Origin: Flavobacterium sp. 245
GTDB taxonomy: Bacteria > Bacteroidota > Bacteroidia > Flavobacteriales > Flavobacteriaceae
DNA length: 64,000 nucleotides
Direction: 5' to 3'
Assembly (NCBI RefSeq): GCF_004362055.1
Contig: NZ_SNXB01000002.1
Span: 558,001 to 622,000, forward strand
The notes below the pieces were generated by a model, which saw only the letters and a list, made by a program, of their open reading frames with translations, ran no database searches and was not told where the DNA came from. Shown one piece after another: positions 16,655 through 25,375 of this stretch; within the stretch, counting starts at the first letter, position 1, and each line of letters starts with the position of its first letter. The translations under genes were made by a program, and so were the position numbers.

Positions 16655-17305
16655 TTATTGATGGTTTTTCAGCCATTCCAATCTTCTTTGATCTGGAAGA
16701 TGTTTTACAGTGAAATTTTCGAATTTAGCTTCAAAACCATTTCCATCTGGCGAAGCAGCCATTAAGCCTACCATAACTGGTGTATTATCTTGTAACGGCG
16801 CATTTCTGGTCATGATGTAGTTTTTATCATCAAAAGAATAAAAAACTTCAATAGCATCTAATCTCCTTATAGCTTTTATCCAGATAAATGGCGGTGCTTT
16901 TTCCAAAGTTGTGACGCTCCAATCGCTTTTTTCGTGCGTTACTACGGTGCTTATATTGAACTTTCCATCGACAAATTCTACTCCGGTTTTAATGTAGTTT
17001 TTTTCGTCTACACGAATCATCAATCCCATTTGGTCAAAACGAGCGATATAATTTCCTGTAATTTTTACTTTCGCCTCAAACTCGCCACCATAAGTTGCGT
17101 AGTAAAAGGGCGCATCGTCTACCGTAAAACCGTAATGCGAAATTCGCCAATAGTCACTGTTGGCGGTTACATTCATAATCAATGCATTATTTTTAATTTC
17201 CCATTTTTCAGGTTCATTAAACCATTGCATTTTATTTAAACTTTGTGCCGATAGATTTTGCGCAACAAATAAGGTGAAAGCAATAAATAGAATATTTTTC
17301 ATCAT
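16655..17305 (-). CDS. Secreted DUF1349 (concanavalin-like) protein
   Basis: About 216 residues with a signal peptide (MMKNILFIAFTLFVAQNLSA). The longest frame starts 31 codons earlier at 17398, but its extra region is basic and overlaps an inverted repeat, so one of the paired ATG codons at 17305/17302 is chosen. DUF1349 is a beta-sandwich of the concanavalin-like superfamily, visible in EAKVKITGNYIARFDQMGLM, GVEFVDGK and PVMVGLMAASPDGNGFEAKF, and may bind or act on carbohydrate. It sits between GH3 and an acyltransferase gene in one direction, and is likely part of the same carbohydrate set. No catalytic residue is identified. Confidence 0.85.
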   Translation of the reverse strand: MMKNILFIAFTLFVAQNLSAQSLNKMQWFNEPEKWEIKNNALIMNVTANSDYWRISHYGFTVDDAPFYYATYGGEFEAKVKITGNYIARFDQMGLMIRVDEKNYIKTGVEFVDGKFNISTVVTHEKSDWSVTTLEKAPPFIWIKAIRRLDAIEVFYSFDDKNYIMTRNAPLQDNTPVMVGLMAASPDGNGFEAKFENFTVKHLPDQRRLEWLKNHQ

Positions 17306-17334
17306 AAATAATTTAAACAATAAAGTGTTTTTTA

Positions 17335-17445
17335 TTTTCACCATTAAGATATTAAGAATCATTAAGTCACAGCTTATTTTTTCTTTGAACACATTCAAGA
17401 TATTAAGTTCAAAGCTTAATTAACTTAATATCTTAATGGTGAAAA
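17335..17445. repeat. 22-base perfect inverted repeat upstream of DUF1349 gene
   Basis: Arms 17335-17356 and 17424-17445 are exact reverse complements over 22 bases (CACCATTAAGATATTAAG core), separated by 67 bases that contain further ATTAAG units and an AAGCTT palindrome. It lies in the 226-base gap between the GH3 stop and the DUF1349 start. Confidence 0.9.
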
Positions 17446-17531
17446 ACATCTAAATGGTCAAATTCACAAAAGCAAAGCTGCAAATTTTTACACTTGCAGC
17501 TTTACAACCAACCAATTTAGAAATAATGAAA

Positions 17532-19748
17532 TTATTGAAGTGAGAAGCCCACTTTAGATTTAATATCTGTTGAAGATGCTCCAATTAAAGCTTCAAAAGC
17601 TCCTGGCTCAGCAACCCAGTCGTGTTTTTTATCATCAAAGAAACTTAAAGCTGTTTTATCAACTGTAAAAGTTACTGTTTTTTCTTCTCCTGCTTTTAAT
17701 GAAACTTTCTCAAAACCTTTCAATTCTTTTATCGGGCGAGGTAACGAAGATTTTAAATCGCTGATATAAAGCTGTACCGTTTCTGCTCCATCACGGCTTC
17801 CTGTATTTTTTACTGTAACTGAGAAAGTAATTTGATCTCCGGCTCCCATTTGCTTTTTATCTGCGGTAACTTTTCCGTAAGCAAAAGTTGTATAGCTTAA
17901 TCCATGTCCAAAAGAGAATAATGGTTTGATTTTTTGTTTGTCTGCCCAACGGTATCCAACAAAAATTCCTTCATTATAAACAACTTCATCGCCTCCAGGA
18001 AACTGACCTAAAGCGTGTGCTCCATTATCTGCTAATTTTACTGGGAAAGTAAAAGTCAATTTTCCTGACGGATTCACATCGCCAACCAAAACATTTGCCA
18101 AAGCATTTCCTGCCTCAGTTCCTAAAAACCATCCCTGAACAACTCCCGGAACTTCTTTCATCCAAGGCATTGCCACAGCATTTCCTGAAATATTGATGAA
18201 AACAATGTTTTTATTCACTTTCGCTAATTGGCTGATTAATTCATTCTGTCCATAAGAAAGTTCCAATCCTTTACGATCGTGTCCTTCATCATCTTGATTT
18301 GGGCTTTTATTCAATCCTCCGATGAAAAGAACAATATCAGCATCTTTTGCTACTTTTACAGCCTCAGCAGTCAATTCAGCAGGAGAACGTTTTTCTTCTA
18401 AACTAACTTTAGCCACAACTCCGTTATAGTTGCTTGTTGGATCTCCAACGTAACCACGGGCGTACACAATTTCAGCCTGATTGCCAATTCTCTTTTTTAA
18501 TCCCTCAAGAGGTGTAATTTCGTATCTCGCTTTAAGAGAAGAACTTCCTCCTCCTACTGTCATCATTTTGATTGCATTTTCTCCAATAACCGCAATTTTC
18601 TTAGTTTTAGAAAGATTGATTGGCAGAATATTGTTGTTGTTTTGCAATAACACAATTCCTTCTTCAGCAATTTTACGGCCAGCGTCAGCATGTTCTTGAG
18701 TTCCAAATGATCCAAAAGGGCGATTTCTGTCCATTGTTGTCAAGAAAGCCAAACGAAGAATACGACGCACTTTTTCATCTAATTCTTTAGTTCCAATTTC
18801 ACCTTTTCTAATCATTTCAGAATAAGGTTTTGCTAAATAATAATTATCATAAGCATTGCTTGTTCCCCAAGAAAGTCCATTAGTCCAAGAACCAAATTCC
18901 ATATCTAAACCATTATAAATGGCTTGTTTTGTATCATGAACACCACCCCAATCTGAAACTACAACTCCTTTAAAACCCCATTCTTTACGAAGAATATCAT
19001 TAAGCAAATACTCGTTATGGCAACATTGCTGTCCTTTGTATTTATTGTAAGATCCCATAATTGCCCATGCATCACCATCTTGCACTGCAGCTTTAAAAGC
19101 AGGAAGATAGATTTCATACAAAGCACGGTCATCAACTACAACGTTTACAGTATTTCGGTTTGTTTCTTGATTATTTAAAGCGAAGTGCTTCACACAAGCC
19201 GCAACACCATTTGATTGAACTCCTTTAATATAAGGGACAACCATTTTTGAAGTTAAAAACGGGTCTTCTCCCATATATTCGAAGTTTCTTCCGTTTAATG
19301 GGCTTCTGTAAATGTTTACACCAGGCCCTAATAGTACATTTTTATTACGAAAACGCGCTTCCTCTCCAATAGATTTACCATATAAAGAAGCCAATTCTTT
19401 GTTCCAAGTTGCAGAAAGTGCAGTAAGTGCCGGGAAAGCAATACAAGAATCATTTGTCCATCCTGCTTGATCCCACTCATCCCATTTTACTTCTGTACGA
19501 ATTCCGTGTGGCCCGTCTGTCATCCAGTTTTCAGGAATTCCAAGACGTTTTACACCTGGAGAACTAAATTTAGACTGCGCATGAATCATGGCAATTTTCT
19601 CGTCGGTTGTCATTCTTTTAAGCGCATCTTCTACACGCTCATTAATTGGCTTTTTATCATCAAGATAAACCGGAACTTTATTTTGTGCATTCAATCCGAA
19701 TGAACTCAATAAAACTAAAACAACGATTGTTTTAACGTTTTTAAACAT
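17532..19748 (-). CDS. Glycoside hydrolase family 3 beta-glucosidase
   Basis: A 738-residue GH3 enzyme with a signal peptide (about 1-21). The TIM-barrel domain holds the nucleophile Asp266 in GFKGVVVSDWGGV, and KHFALNNQE (Lys187-His188) at the substrate pocket; the alpha/beta sandwich follows (about 370-600), and the C-terminal fibronectin III-like domain (about 640-725) begins near TVKNTGSRDGAETVQLY. It hydrolyses beta-glucosides or related oligosaccharides, probably in the periplasm. It starts 207 bases from a DUF6377 regulator gene and precedes DUF1349 and acyltransferase genes on the same strand. Exact substrate is not readable. Length is typical for BglX-like members. Confidence 0.94.
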   Translation of the reverse strand: MFKNVKTIVVLVLLSSFGLNAQNKVPVYLDDKKPINERVEDALKRMTTDEKIAMIHAQSKFSSPGVKRLGIPENWMTDGPHGIRTEVKWDEWDQAGWTNDSCIAFPALTALSATWNKELASLYGKSIGEEARFRNKNVLLGPGVNIYRSPLNGRNFEYMGEDPFLTSKMVVPYIKGVQSNGVAACVKHFALNNQETNRNTVNVVVDDRALYEIYLPAFKAAVQDGDAWAIMGSYNKYKGQQCCHNEYLLNDILRKEWGFKGVVVSDWGGVHDTKQAIYNGLDMEFGSWTNGLSWGTSNAYDNYYLAKPYSEMIRKGEIGTKELDEKVRRILRLAFLTTMDRNRPFGSFGTQEHADAGRKIAEEGIVLLQNNNNILPINLSKTKKIAVIGENAIKMMTVGGGSSSLKARYEITPLEGLKKRIGNQAEIVYARGYVGDPTSNYNGVVAKVSLEEKRSPAELTAEAVKVAKDADIVLFIGGLNKSPNQDDEGHDRKGLELSYGQNELISQLAKVNKNIVFINISGNAVAMPWMKEVPGVVQGWFLGTEAGNALANVLVGDVNPSGKLTFTFPVKLADNGAHALGQFPGGDEVVYNEGIFVGYRWADKQKIKPLFSFGHGLSYTTFAYGKVTADKKQMGAGDQITFSVTVKNTGSRDGAETVQLYISDLKSSLPRPIKELKGFEKVSLKAGEEKTVTFTVDKTALSFFDDKKHDWVAEPGAFEALIGASSTDIKSKVGFSLQ

Positions 19749-19955
19749 AACTATTAATTATTTAGCATTCAATTTTAATAAAGATACATCTAGTAGTCAT
19801 TTGTACCTTTTAATAATATTGTAAAACTAAAACGTTATCGTACATGTTACATTTTTAAACGGAAAAAAGTAGTGAATTAAAAAATCAAACAACTGATATA
19901 CAATTAAATAACAAAAAAAATATAGTAAAAAAAGTAGTGATTCTAAAATATTTCT

Positions 19956-21596
19956 TTATGATTTCAAGGCCATTGAACCAATTTTCATTACCATTTCTTC
20001 AAAATCATTTCTCGAAACGGCAGCTTTATTTCGAGCCCTGGTTCTGTAATTGTAAATTGTGCTTAATGAATATCTAAGAAAAGCCGCAATCTTAACACTG
20101 TCTGTAATTCCAAGTCGGATCAAAGCAAAAATTCGCAGCTCGGTATTCAATAATTCTCCTTGTTTTAAAACGATTTGCTCTTCTGGAATAAGCAATGCAT
20201 TAAAATCCTTTACGAAGGTTGGATATAAATTCAAAAATATAATATCGAAGTTTTTATATAATTCTTCCAATTCATTATCAACTAAAGTTGTGGATTTTAG
20301 AATTTTATAAATCTCATCAAATTGTTTGGCGGCCGCTTTTTTATTTAAAATAATTCGATAGTTCTCTAATTTATTGATGTAAGTGGAACAAAGACTGAAA
20401 AAATGGGCAATATATTCTTCTTTAACATGATTAGATTCAGATAATTGCGAATTTCTTTCCTGCAGCTGTTCATTGGTTTCGGTAATATCTTTATTTAATT
20501 CGGCTAGCTTCTGACTGGTTTCATATAGTTCTCCACGAATTCTAGAAACCTTTTTCATTTGTTTGTAAACATAAATTATTGCAGCAATTAAAAACACCGA
20601 CAGTAAACTAATGCAGAGCAAATAAATCTGTAATTCCGTTTTTCGCTTTGCTTCTCTTTCCAAATAAACGGTATTGATAATCGAATAAACCTCTGACATT
20701 AAAAGCGTTCTGAACTGAATATTACAATAAAGCGCATCTTCAATTGCTGATTGTGTGAGTTTATACGCCATATCGACATCTCCAATTTCATAAAAAACAG
20801 AAGCTAATTCTTGAAGAGAAGCATTGTCTTTATTGGCATTTTTAAGATCTGATGTGGCCGAAAGCGCATAATATTTTTTGCGAAGTTCTAGATTATGAGT
20901 TGCTTCATAAATTTTCCCTAAGAGATAGGTAATAATAGCATATTGCGGATTATCTTCAGTCGTGGTTTTAAGTAAATTTTCTAGCTTTTTTTGCGTATTG
21001 TCATACTTTTTGTGGAAAATATCCTGCGTAAGCTTAGTAATTTGATAATCTAAAGTATTTGGTTTTAAAACCAACAAAAGCGAATCACGATATTTTCCAA
21101 TTTGCTGGCGGTATTCTTCATTGTAGCTATTTGCAGCATAATGTTCAAAAAATTCACGGTATGCAATGTAATAATTTGGCAGTAAGCTCAAAGCCAGTTT
21201 ATTTTTGTTGATGCTCTTTAAAATAGCTTCAGATTCGCGGTATTTTCCTGAAGAAGAATAAAGTGTAACCAATTCCAGCTGTGCAAGATTTAAAAGTTCC
21301 TTATTCTTAAGCTGTTCGCCAATTTTGATATTCTTTTTGACATAACGAATAGCCGAATCCGAATTGAATTTCTGATATTCTAAATATAAAGTCTTATTGT
21401 AATTGTATTCCTGTTCAGGACTTAAACTTTCTGATTTTATTTTCTTGAAGTTTAAAATTCGTTCTTCTTTAAGCTTTACATAATGCTGTTTATTTTTTAA
21501 CGCATCATTTAATTTATCCAAAATAATATCTTCGCTATCCAACGCAAATGTTGGAAAACTAAGTAATAAAGCACAAAACAGTAAAAGGTTTTTCAA
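19956..21596 (-). CDS. DUF6377-type TPR/coiled-coil transcription regulator
   Basis: A 546-residue regulator with a signal peptide (MKNLLLFCALLLSFPTFA), tetratricopeptide-like helical repeats (about 60-310), one transmembrane helix (about 325-345, IYLLCISLLSVFLIAAIIYV), a coiled coil (about 352-395) and a C-terminal LuxR-like helix-turn-helix: LRIFALIRLGITDSVKIAAF followed by LRYSLSTIYNYRTRARNKA. This layout is that of DUF6377 proteins, which in Bacteroidota sit next to polysaccharide-degradation genes as periplasm-sensing regulators. It probably controls the neighbouring GH3/DUF1349/acyltransferase group. A Bacteroidota -7 box lies just upstream. Confidence 0.88.
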   Translation of the reverse strand: MKNLLLFCALLLSFPTFALDSEDIILDKLNDALKNKQHYVKLKEERILNFKKIKSESLSPEQEYNYNKTLYLEYQKFNSDSAIRYVKKNIKIGEQLKNKELLNLAQLELVTLYSSSGKYRESEAILKSINKNKLALSLLPNYYIAYREFFEHYAANSYNEEYRQQIGKYRDSLLLVLKPNTLDYQITKLTQDIFHKKYDNTQKKLENLLKTTTEDNPQYAIITYLLGKIYEATHNLELRKKYYALSATSDLKNANKDNASLQELASVFYEIGDVDMAYKLTQSAIEDALYCNIQFRTLLMSEVYSIINTVYLEREAKRKTELQIYLLCISLLSVFLIAAIIYVYKQMKKVSRIRGELYETSQKLAELNKDITETNEQLQERNSQLSESNHVKEEYIAHFFSLCSTYINKLENYRIILNKKAAAKQFDEIYKILKSTTLVDNELEELYKNFDIIFLNLYPTFVKDFNALLIPEEQIVLKQGELLNTELRIFALIRLGITDSVKIAAFLRYSLSTIYNYRTRARNKAAVSRNDFEEMVMKIGSMALKS

Positions 21597-21623
21597 TTTG
21601 GTGGTAGATAGTTTTTAGAAAAG

Positions 21624-21631
21624 CAAATATA
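21624..21631 (-). promoter_or_regulatory. -7 promoter element for the DUF6377 gene
   Basis: TATATTTG on the minus strand, 28 bases before the start codon. No clear TTG lies at the expected 19-base distance (21651-21653), so it is a half match. Confidence 0.5.
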
Positions 21632-21632
21632 A

Positions 21633-21672
21633 TGAGATACTAAGGTTCTAAGATGGTAAGGTTCTAAGTTTT
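21633..21672. repeat. Octamer units upstream of DUF6377
   Basis: GATACTAAGGTTCTAAGATG and following units repeat CTAAGNTN in 8-base steps within the gap between the DUF6377 and acyl-CoA dehydrogenase genes. Confidence 0.7.
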
Positions 21673-21680
21673 TTTTATTC

Positions 21681-21761
21681 GCCCCGAATTACACGAATTT
21701 TCACTAATTTCTACGCTATCTTAAATAATTATAATTCGCGGAAATTTGTGTAATTCGTGGC
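21681..21761. repeat. CACGAATT-type palindrome
   Basis: GCCCCGAATTACACGAATTT at the left and AAATTTGTGTAATTCGTGGC at the right form an imperfect inverted repeat, about 10-base units of the CACGAATT family. It lies 8 bases beyond the acyl-CoA dehydrogenase stop. Confidence 0.85.
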
Positions 21762-21769
21762 AAAAAAAA

Positions 21770-24031
21770 TTACAATGTTGCAATTGGCGCCGAAAGACAA
21801 CTTTCTGGAATATCGAAAGCGTTTACCAAAGCCACAGCGTCTGGTCGAATATCCCAGCATAATTGATTTACTATTTTACGGATTGCTTTTGTTTTAACCG
21901 CTTCCATATAACCATCTTCAAGGTACCAAGCTCTGTTTTTTTCCATCTGCGAAAGCGCAAATAACTGATACAATTTGGTCAATATTTGTTTTGAATTTTC
22001 ATCTGAAATTGCTTTCAAAGCTTCTTGAAACTGCTCTAAAACAATACGTTCTAAATACGCCTGCGCCACATCAATCATTTGATGCTGCACGACATTAAAG
22101 GCATCGTAAGCTTCTAATCCTCCGTCAACTAATTTCTTGATACGTCTTGCAGCTGATGCTAGTATTGTTTTTTCCCTGTGTACAAAAGCTTGCAGATGAA
22201 ATTCGCTGTCCAGCAAATGTTCCTCCTCGGTTCGTCTGGTTGCAATTGGATTTTTCTCTGACAAAGCTGTTTTCGCATTTTCATAAACATAATTAATGAT
22301 TCCGAGAGAACCCATTTCTCCAAAAGATTTTCTGAATTCAGACAAACGATTTTTAGCAACTAATTGCATTAAAACAGTATTATCGCCTTCAAAAGTGGTG
22401 TAAATTTCAGTGTCATTTTTTAAAGCGTCGATTCGGTTTTCAGATAAATATCCTTTTCCGCCGCATGCTTCACGACATTCCTGTAGAATATCTCTTGTAC
22501 TCCAAGTTGAATACGATTTTAATCCGGCCGCCAAAGCTTCAATTTCCTGCATTTCAGCTTCGGTTCTATTCAAAAATCTATTGGTAAGATATTGAAGTGC
22601 AAAATGAACTGCGTATGTTTTGGCTAAATTCGGCAATAATCTTCGCTGATGCATTCTGTAATTTAAAATCGGAACTTCTGATCCGCCTTCTGGCCCAAAT
22701 TGTCTTCTTTGATCGCTATAGCGAATGGCAATTGTTAATCCTGATTTGGCTGCCGCCAAAGCTGATCTCGGAATTCCGATTCTTCCCCCTACCAAAGTTC
22801 CCAACATCGTGAAAAATCGGCGATTGTCACTCGGAATAGGACTTTCGAATTCTCCATTTTCATTTACAGATGCAAATCGGTCTAACATATTTTCTTTTGG
22901 AATCACCACATTATCAAAACTGATTGTTCCGTTATCAACGCCGTTTAACCCCATTTTATGGCCACAATCACCGATGGTAACACCATTTACAGCATTCCCG
23001 TTTGCATCTCGCAATGGTACAACAAAAGCATTTACGCCATAATCATGATCGTCTATAATTAATTTAGCAAAAACAGTTGCCATTTGCCCGTGGACTGCAG
23101 CGTTTCCGATATATTCTTTTTGTGCATTTTTATTTGGCGTATGAATCGTAAAAGTCTGATCGCTATGATTGTATGTTGCAGTCGTTTCTAAACCTTTTAC
23201 ATTTGATCCATGATGCGTTTCGGTCATAGCAAAACAGCCCGGAAGTTTAAGTGAACCAATATCTTTTAAGTATTTGGCATAATGTTTTTCGGTTCCGAGA
23301 GACTGAACGCTCATTCCCCAAAGCCCGAATTGAACGCCGAATTTTATAACCAGACTCAAATCATGATAACTTAGCGTTTCCATAATTGCAAAATAATCTT
23401 CTACGTTGCCTCCTCCGCCATATTCCTTCGGATAGGCCATATTACCTAAATTTTCTTCGGCCAGAATTTTACACCAATTGTAAACCGTTTGACGAAAAAC
23501 AGTAATATCTGTTGAAGTTTCATAAGCAAATTCAGGTCGAGAAATAATTGATTTTACTCTTTTGATGATTGGCGCTTCTTTTCCGTCCAGAAATTCCGTT
23601 ATTTTCTGAATATCAAAATTGCTTGTAGTTTGCGAATTTGCAGTAAACGAATCGGCTTTTGTTTTGAAGTTTTGAAGGGCTTCTTCTCCTAAAATTCCAA
23701 GATCATTTTCCAGTTTTTTGAAATCTGATTCTAAAACCGAAATGTCAAGATCTTTTCCGGAAAGTGCCAGAGCAATATCAAAAATGGATTTAATAGATGA
23801 TTTATCCTGAATACTTTTTTCAATATCCAATTTCCATTGTGTGAGTTCATTTCGCGAAGGCGGATTTGATATATCAACTTTTGAAAGAAGAAACTCTTTT
23901 TCGTCTGAAGTTAATGCTGACAACGAATTGATAAACTCTTTCAAAGTAATAAACTCTTTTTGTGTCAGCAGATCATCTGACCACACTAAATAAAACAATG
24001 GACTAAAGGCTTGAAGTTTGGTATTTTTCAT
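21770..24031 (-). CDS. Acyl-CoA dehydrogenase / acyl-CoA oxidase-like flavoprotein
   Basis: A 753-residue FAD enzyme, long for an acyl-CoA dehydrogenase (usual about 390). It carries an N-terminal extension (about 1-150), the middle beta domain with CFAMTETHHGSNVKG near 265-280, GIPRSALAAAKSGLTIAIRY near 425, and the acyl-CoA oxidase-like DILQECREACGGKGYLSENR and NDTEIYTTFEGDNTVLMQLV near 540-570. The catalytic base in this class is a Glu near the FEGDN segment. The extra C-terminal ~170 residues resemble peroxisomal acyl-CoA oxidases. Its role is likely fatty-acid or branched-chain acyl-CoA oxidation. It has no clear partners in the gap-flanking genes. Confidence 0.92.
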   Translation of the reverse strand: MKNTKLQAFSPLFYLVWSDDLLTQKEFITLKEFINSLSALTSDEKEFLLSKVDISNPPSRNELTQWKLDIEKSIQDKSSIKSIFDIALALSGKDLDISVLESDFKKLENDLGILGEEALQNFKTKADSFTANSQTTSNFDIQKITEFLDGKEAPIIKRVKSIISRPEFAYETSTDITVFRQTVYNWCKILAEENLGNMAYPKEYGGGGNVEDYFAIMETLSYHDLSLVIKFGVQFGLWGMSVQSLGTEKHYAKYLKDIGSLKLPGCFAMTETHHGSNVKGLETTATYNHSDQTFTIHTPNKNAQKEYIGNAAVHGQMATVFAKLIIDDHDYGVNAFVVPLRDANGNAVNGVTIGDCGHKMGLNGVDNGTISFDNVVIPKENMLDRFASVNENGEFESPIPSDNRRFFTMLGTLVGGRIGIPRSALAAAKSGLTIAIRYSDQRRQFGPEGGSEVPILNYRMHQRRLLPNLAKTYAVHFALQYLTNRFLNRTEAEMQEIEALAAGLKSYSTWSTRDILQECREACGGKGYLSENRIDALKNDTEIYTTFEGDNTVLMQLVAKNRLSEFRKSFGEMGSLGIINYVYENAKTALSEKNPIATRRTEEEHLLDSEFHLQAFVHREKTILASAARRIKKLVDGGLEAYDAFNVVQHQMIDVAQAYLERIVLEQFQEALKAISDENSKQILTKLYQLFALSQMEKNRAWYLEDGYMEAVKTKAIRKIVNQLCWDIRPDAVALVNAFDIPESCLSAPIATL

Positions 24032-24062
24032 ATAAATAGGATTCGGTTTTTAATAGTTTTCT

Positions 24063-24239
24063 GCCACTGATTACACAGATTAAAAGGATTTTTTTTCAGC
24101 CACGAATTGCACAAATTTTCACGAATTAGATTTATTTAAAGCATGTGCTTAATAAAAAAAGAAATTTGTGAAAATTTGTGTAATTCGTGGCTATTTTTTA
24201 TGCGCAACAATAATCCTTTTAATCTGTGAAATCTGTGGC
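24063..24239. repeat. Two nested palindromes
   Basis: Outer arms 24063-24090 (GCCACTGATTACACAGATTA then AAAGGATT) and 24212-24239 (AATCCTTTTAATCTGTGAAA then TCTGTGGC); inner arms 24099-24127 (CCACGAATTGCACAAATT type) and 24162-24191. A small hairpin AAGCATGTGCTT is at the centre (24139-24150). With the terminator this accounts for most of the 328-base gap between acyl-CoA dehydrogenase and the EamA transporter. Confidence 0.9.
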
Positions 24240-24262
24240 TATAAAAATCAATTTACTGCATA

Positions 24263-24299
24263 AAAAAAACAGGAATGAAAAATAATCATTCCTGTTTTA
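24263..24299 (-). terminator. Terminator of the EamA transporter gene
   Basis: AAAACAGGAATG and CATTCCTGTTTT arms around a 9-base loop, followed on the minus strand by a T-run. It lies 60 bases after the stop codon. Confidence 0.85.
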
Positions 24300-24359
24300 A
24301 AACCCTGTTAAGATTCTCGTAATTTTACTTTCTAAACCAATAAAAAATGTAACATTACT

Positions 24360-25277
24360 TTATTGAGAATCTTTAGATGACAGGATATATTTTTGTTTTA
24401 ATGCAAAAATATGATGTGAATTAAAAACTAACACCGCTATAAAAATTATGCTGTACGCTGCAATCTGCAAAGTGCTGATCTTTTCGTTAAAAACAAATGC
24501 GGCAAGCATAAAAGCAATCATAGGGTTTATGTTTAAAAGCATTCCCACAGTTGATGAAGGAAGTCCTGAAAGTGCATATAAATTCAGAAAAAGCGGAATA
24601 ATAGTAAACGCTATAGCTATTGTTTCAATACAGAAATAAAATTTAAATTCTGTTGGCACTGGTCCGCTGTATGCAGGATAAAAAGGCAATAAAACTAATG
24701 CTGCCAAGGTAATATGAAACGTAAGCACAATAAATTTATCAAACCCCTTATTGATGCGCTGACTCACCAAATAAGAAGCATATGTAAGTCCGATGATGAT
24801 GCTGAAAAACATATCCATAATATCAGCATAAGACAATAATACACAACCTAGAATACTTAAACCAACAGCAAGCCATTGTGTTTTGGCTAGCTTTTCTTTC
24901 AATAAAAAATAAGCAAGCAAAGTCGTTAAAATTGGGCAAACCAAATAAGCCAATGAAGTAGCTTTAACGCTCACATGATTCATTACATAAATAAAAGTAA
25001 ACCAGTTCGCCATTAAAAAAAAGCTGCCGCCAATGTTCAGCAGAATTGCTTTTTTCTTTTCAGAAGAAGACAATGCTTTAAAAACCCCCACAGTTTCTTT
25101 GATTTTACTTCTTCTAAAAAGAAAAGCAATCAGAAGCATCAAAATACTGCAGCTGAAAACTCTGAAAAATAATATGTCGATAGATTGATAATCATGAATT
25201 GGTCTCAAAACCAAACTGAAAAATCCCCACACAGTATAAGCGGTAATGGCAGCAGTATAATATTTTGTAGTATTCAT
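24360..25277 (-). CDS. EamA / DMT-superfamily transporter
   Basis: A 305-residue membrane protein with about ten hydrophobic helices arranged as two EamA repeats (about 1-145 and 150-295). Start chosen at the ATG (25277, MNTTKYYTAAIT), since the longer frame begins at a TTG. EamA proteins export amino acids, amines or other small metabolites. It is divergently arranged with a MocR-type aminotransferase-like regulator, with about 98 bases between the two ATGs, a common pairing in which the regulator controls the exporter. Substrate unknown. Confidence 0.9.
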   Translation of the reverse strand: MNTTKYYTAAITAYTVWGFFSLVLRPIHDYQSIDILFFRVFSCSILMLLIAFLFRRSKIKETVGVFKALSSSEKKKAILLNIGGSFFLMANWFTFIYVMNHVSVKATSLAYLVCPILTTLLAYFLLKEKLAKTQWLAVGLSILGCVLLSYADIMDMFFSIIIGLTYASYLVSQRINKGFDKFIVLTFHITLAALVLLPFYPAYSGPVPTEFKFYFCIETIAIAFTIIPLFLNLYALSGLPSSTVGMLLNINPMIAFMLAAFVFNEKISTLQIAAYSIIFIAVLVFNSHHIFALKQKYILSSKDSQ

Positions 25278-25375
25278 GATTTTGATTTCTTCTTTTAACT
25301 GAGACAAATTTCTTAAAAATAAAACAGCAATACAGATACAGTTTTTGTAAATTGCACCATAACAGTTTTTTTTTT

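Noticed and set aside
19749..19955. A promoter or operator in the gap upstream of GH3
   Set aside because: I looked for TAnnTTTG and dyads on the minus strand and found none good enough. GTAGTGA occurs twice but without symmetry.
25352..25375. TTG start of the MocR gene
   Set aside because: ATG at 25376 is close to the winged-helix start; the extra eight residues (HHNSFFF) are unlikely.
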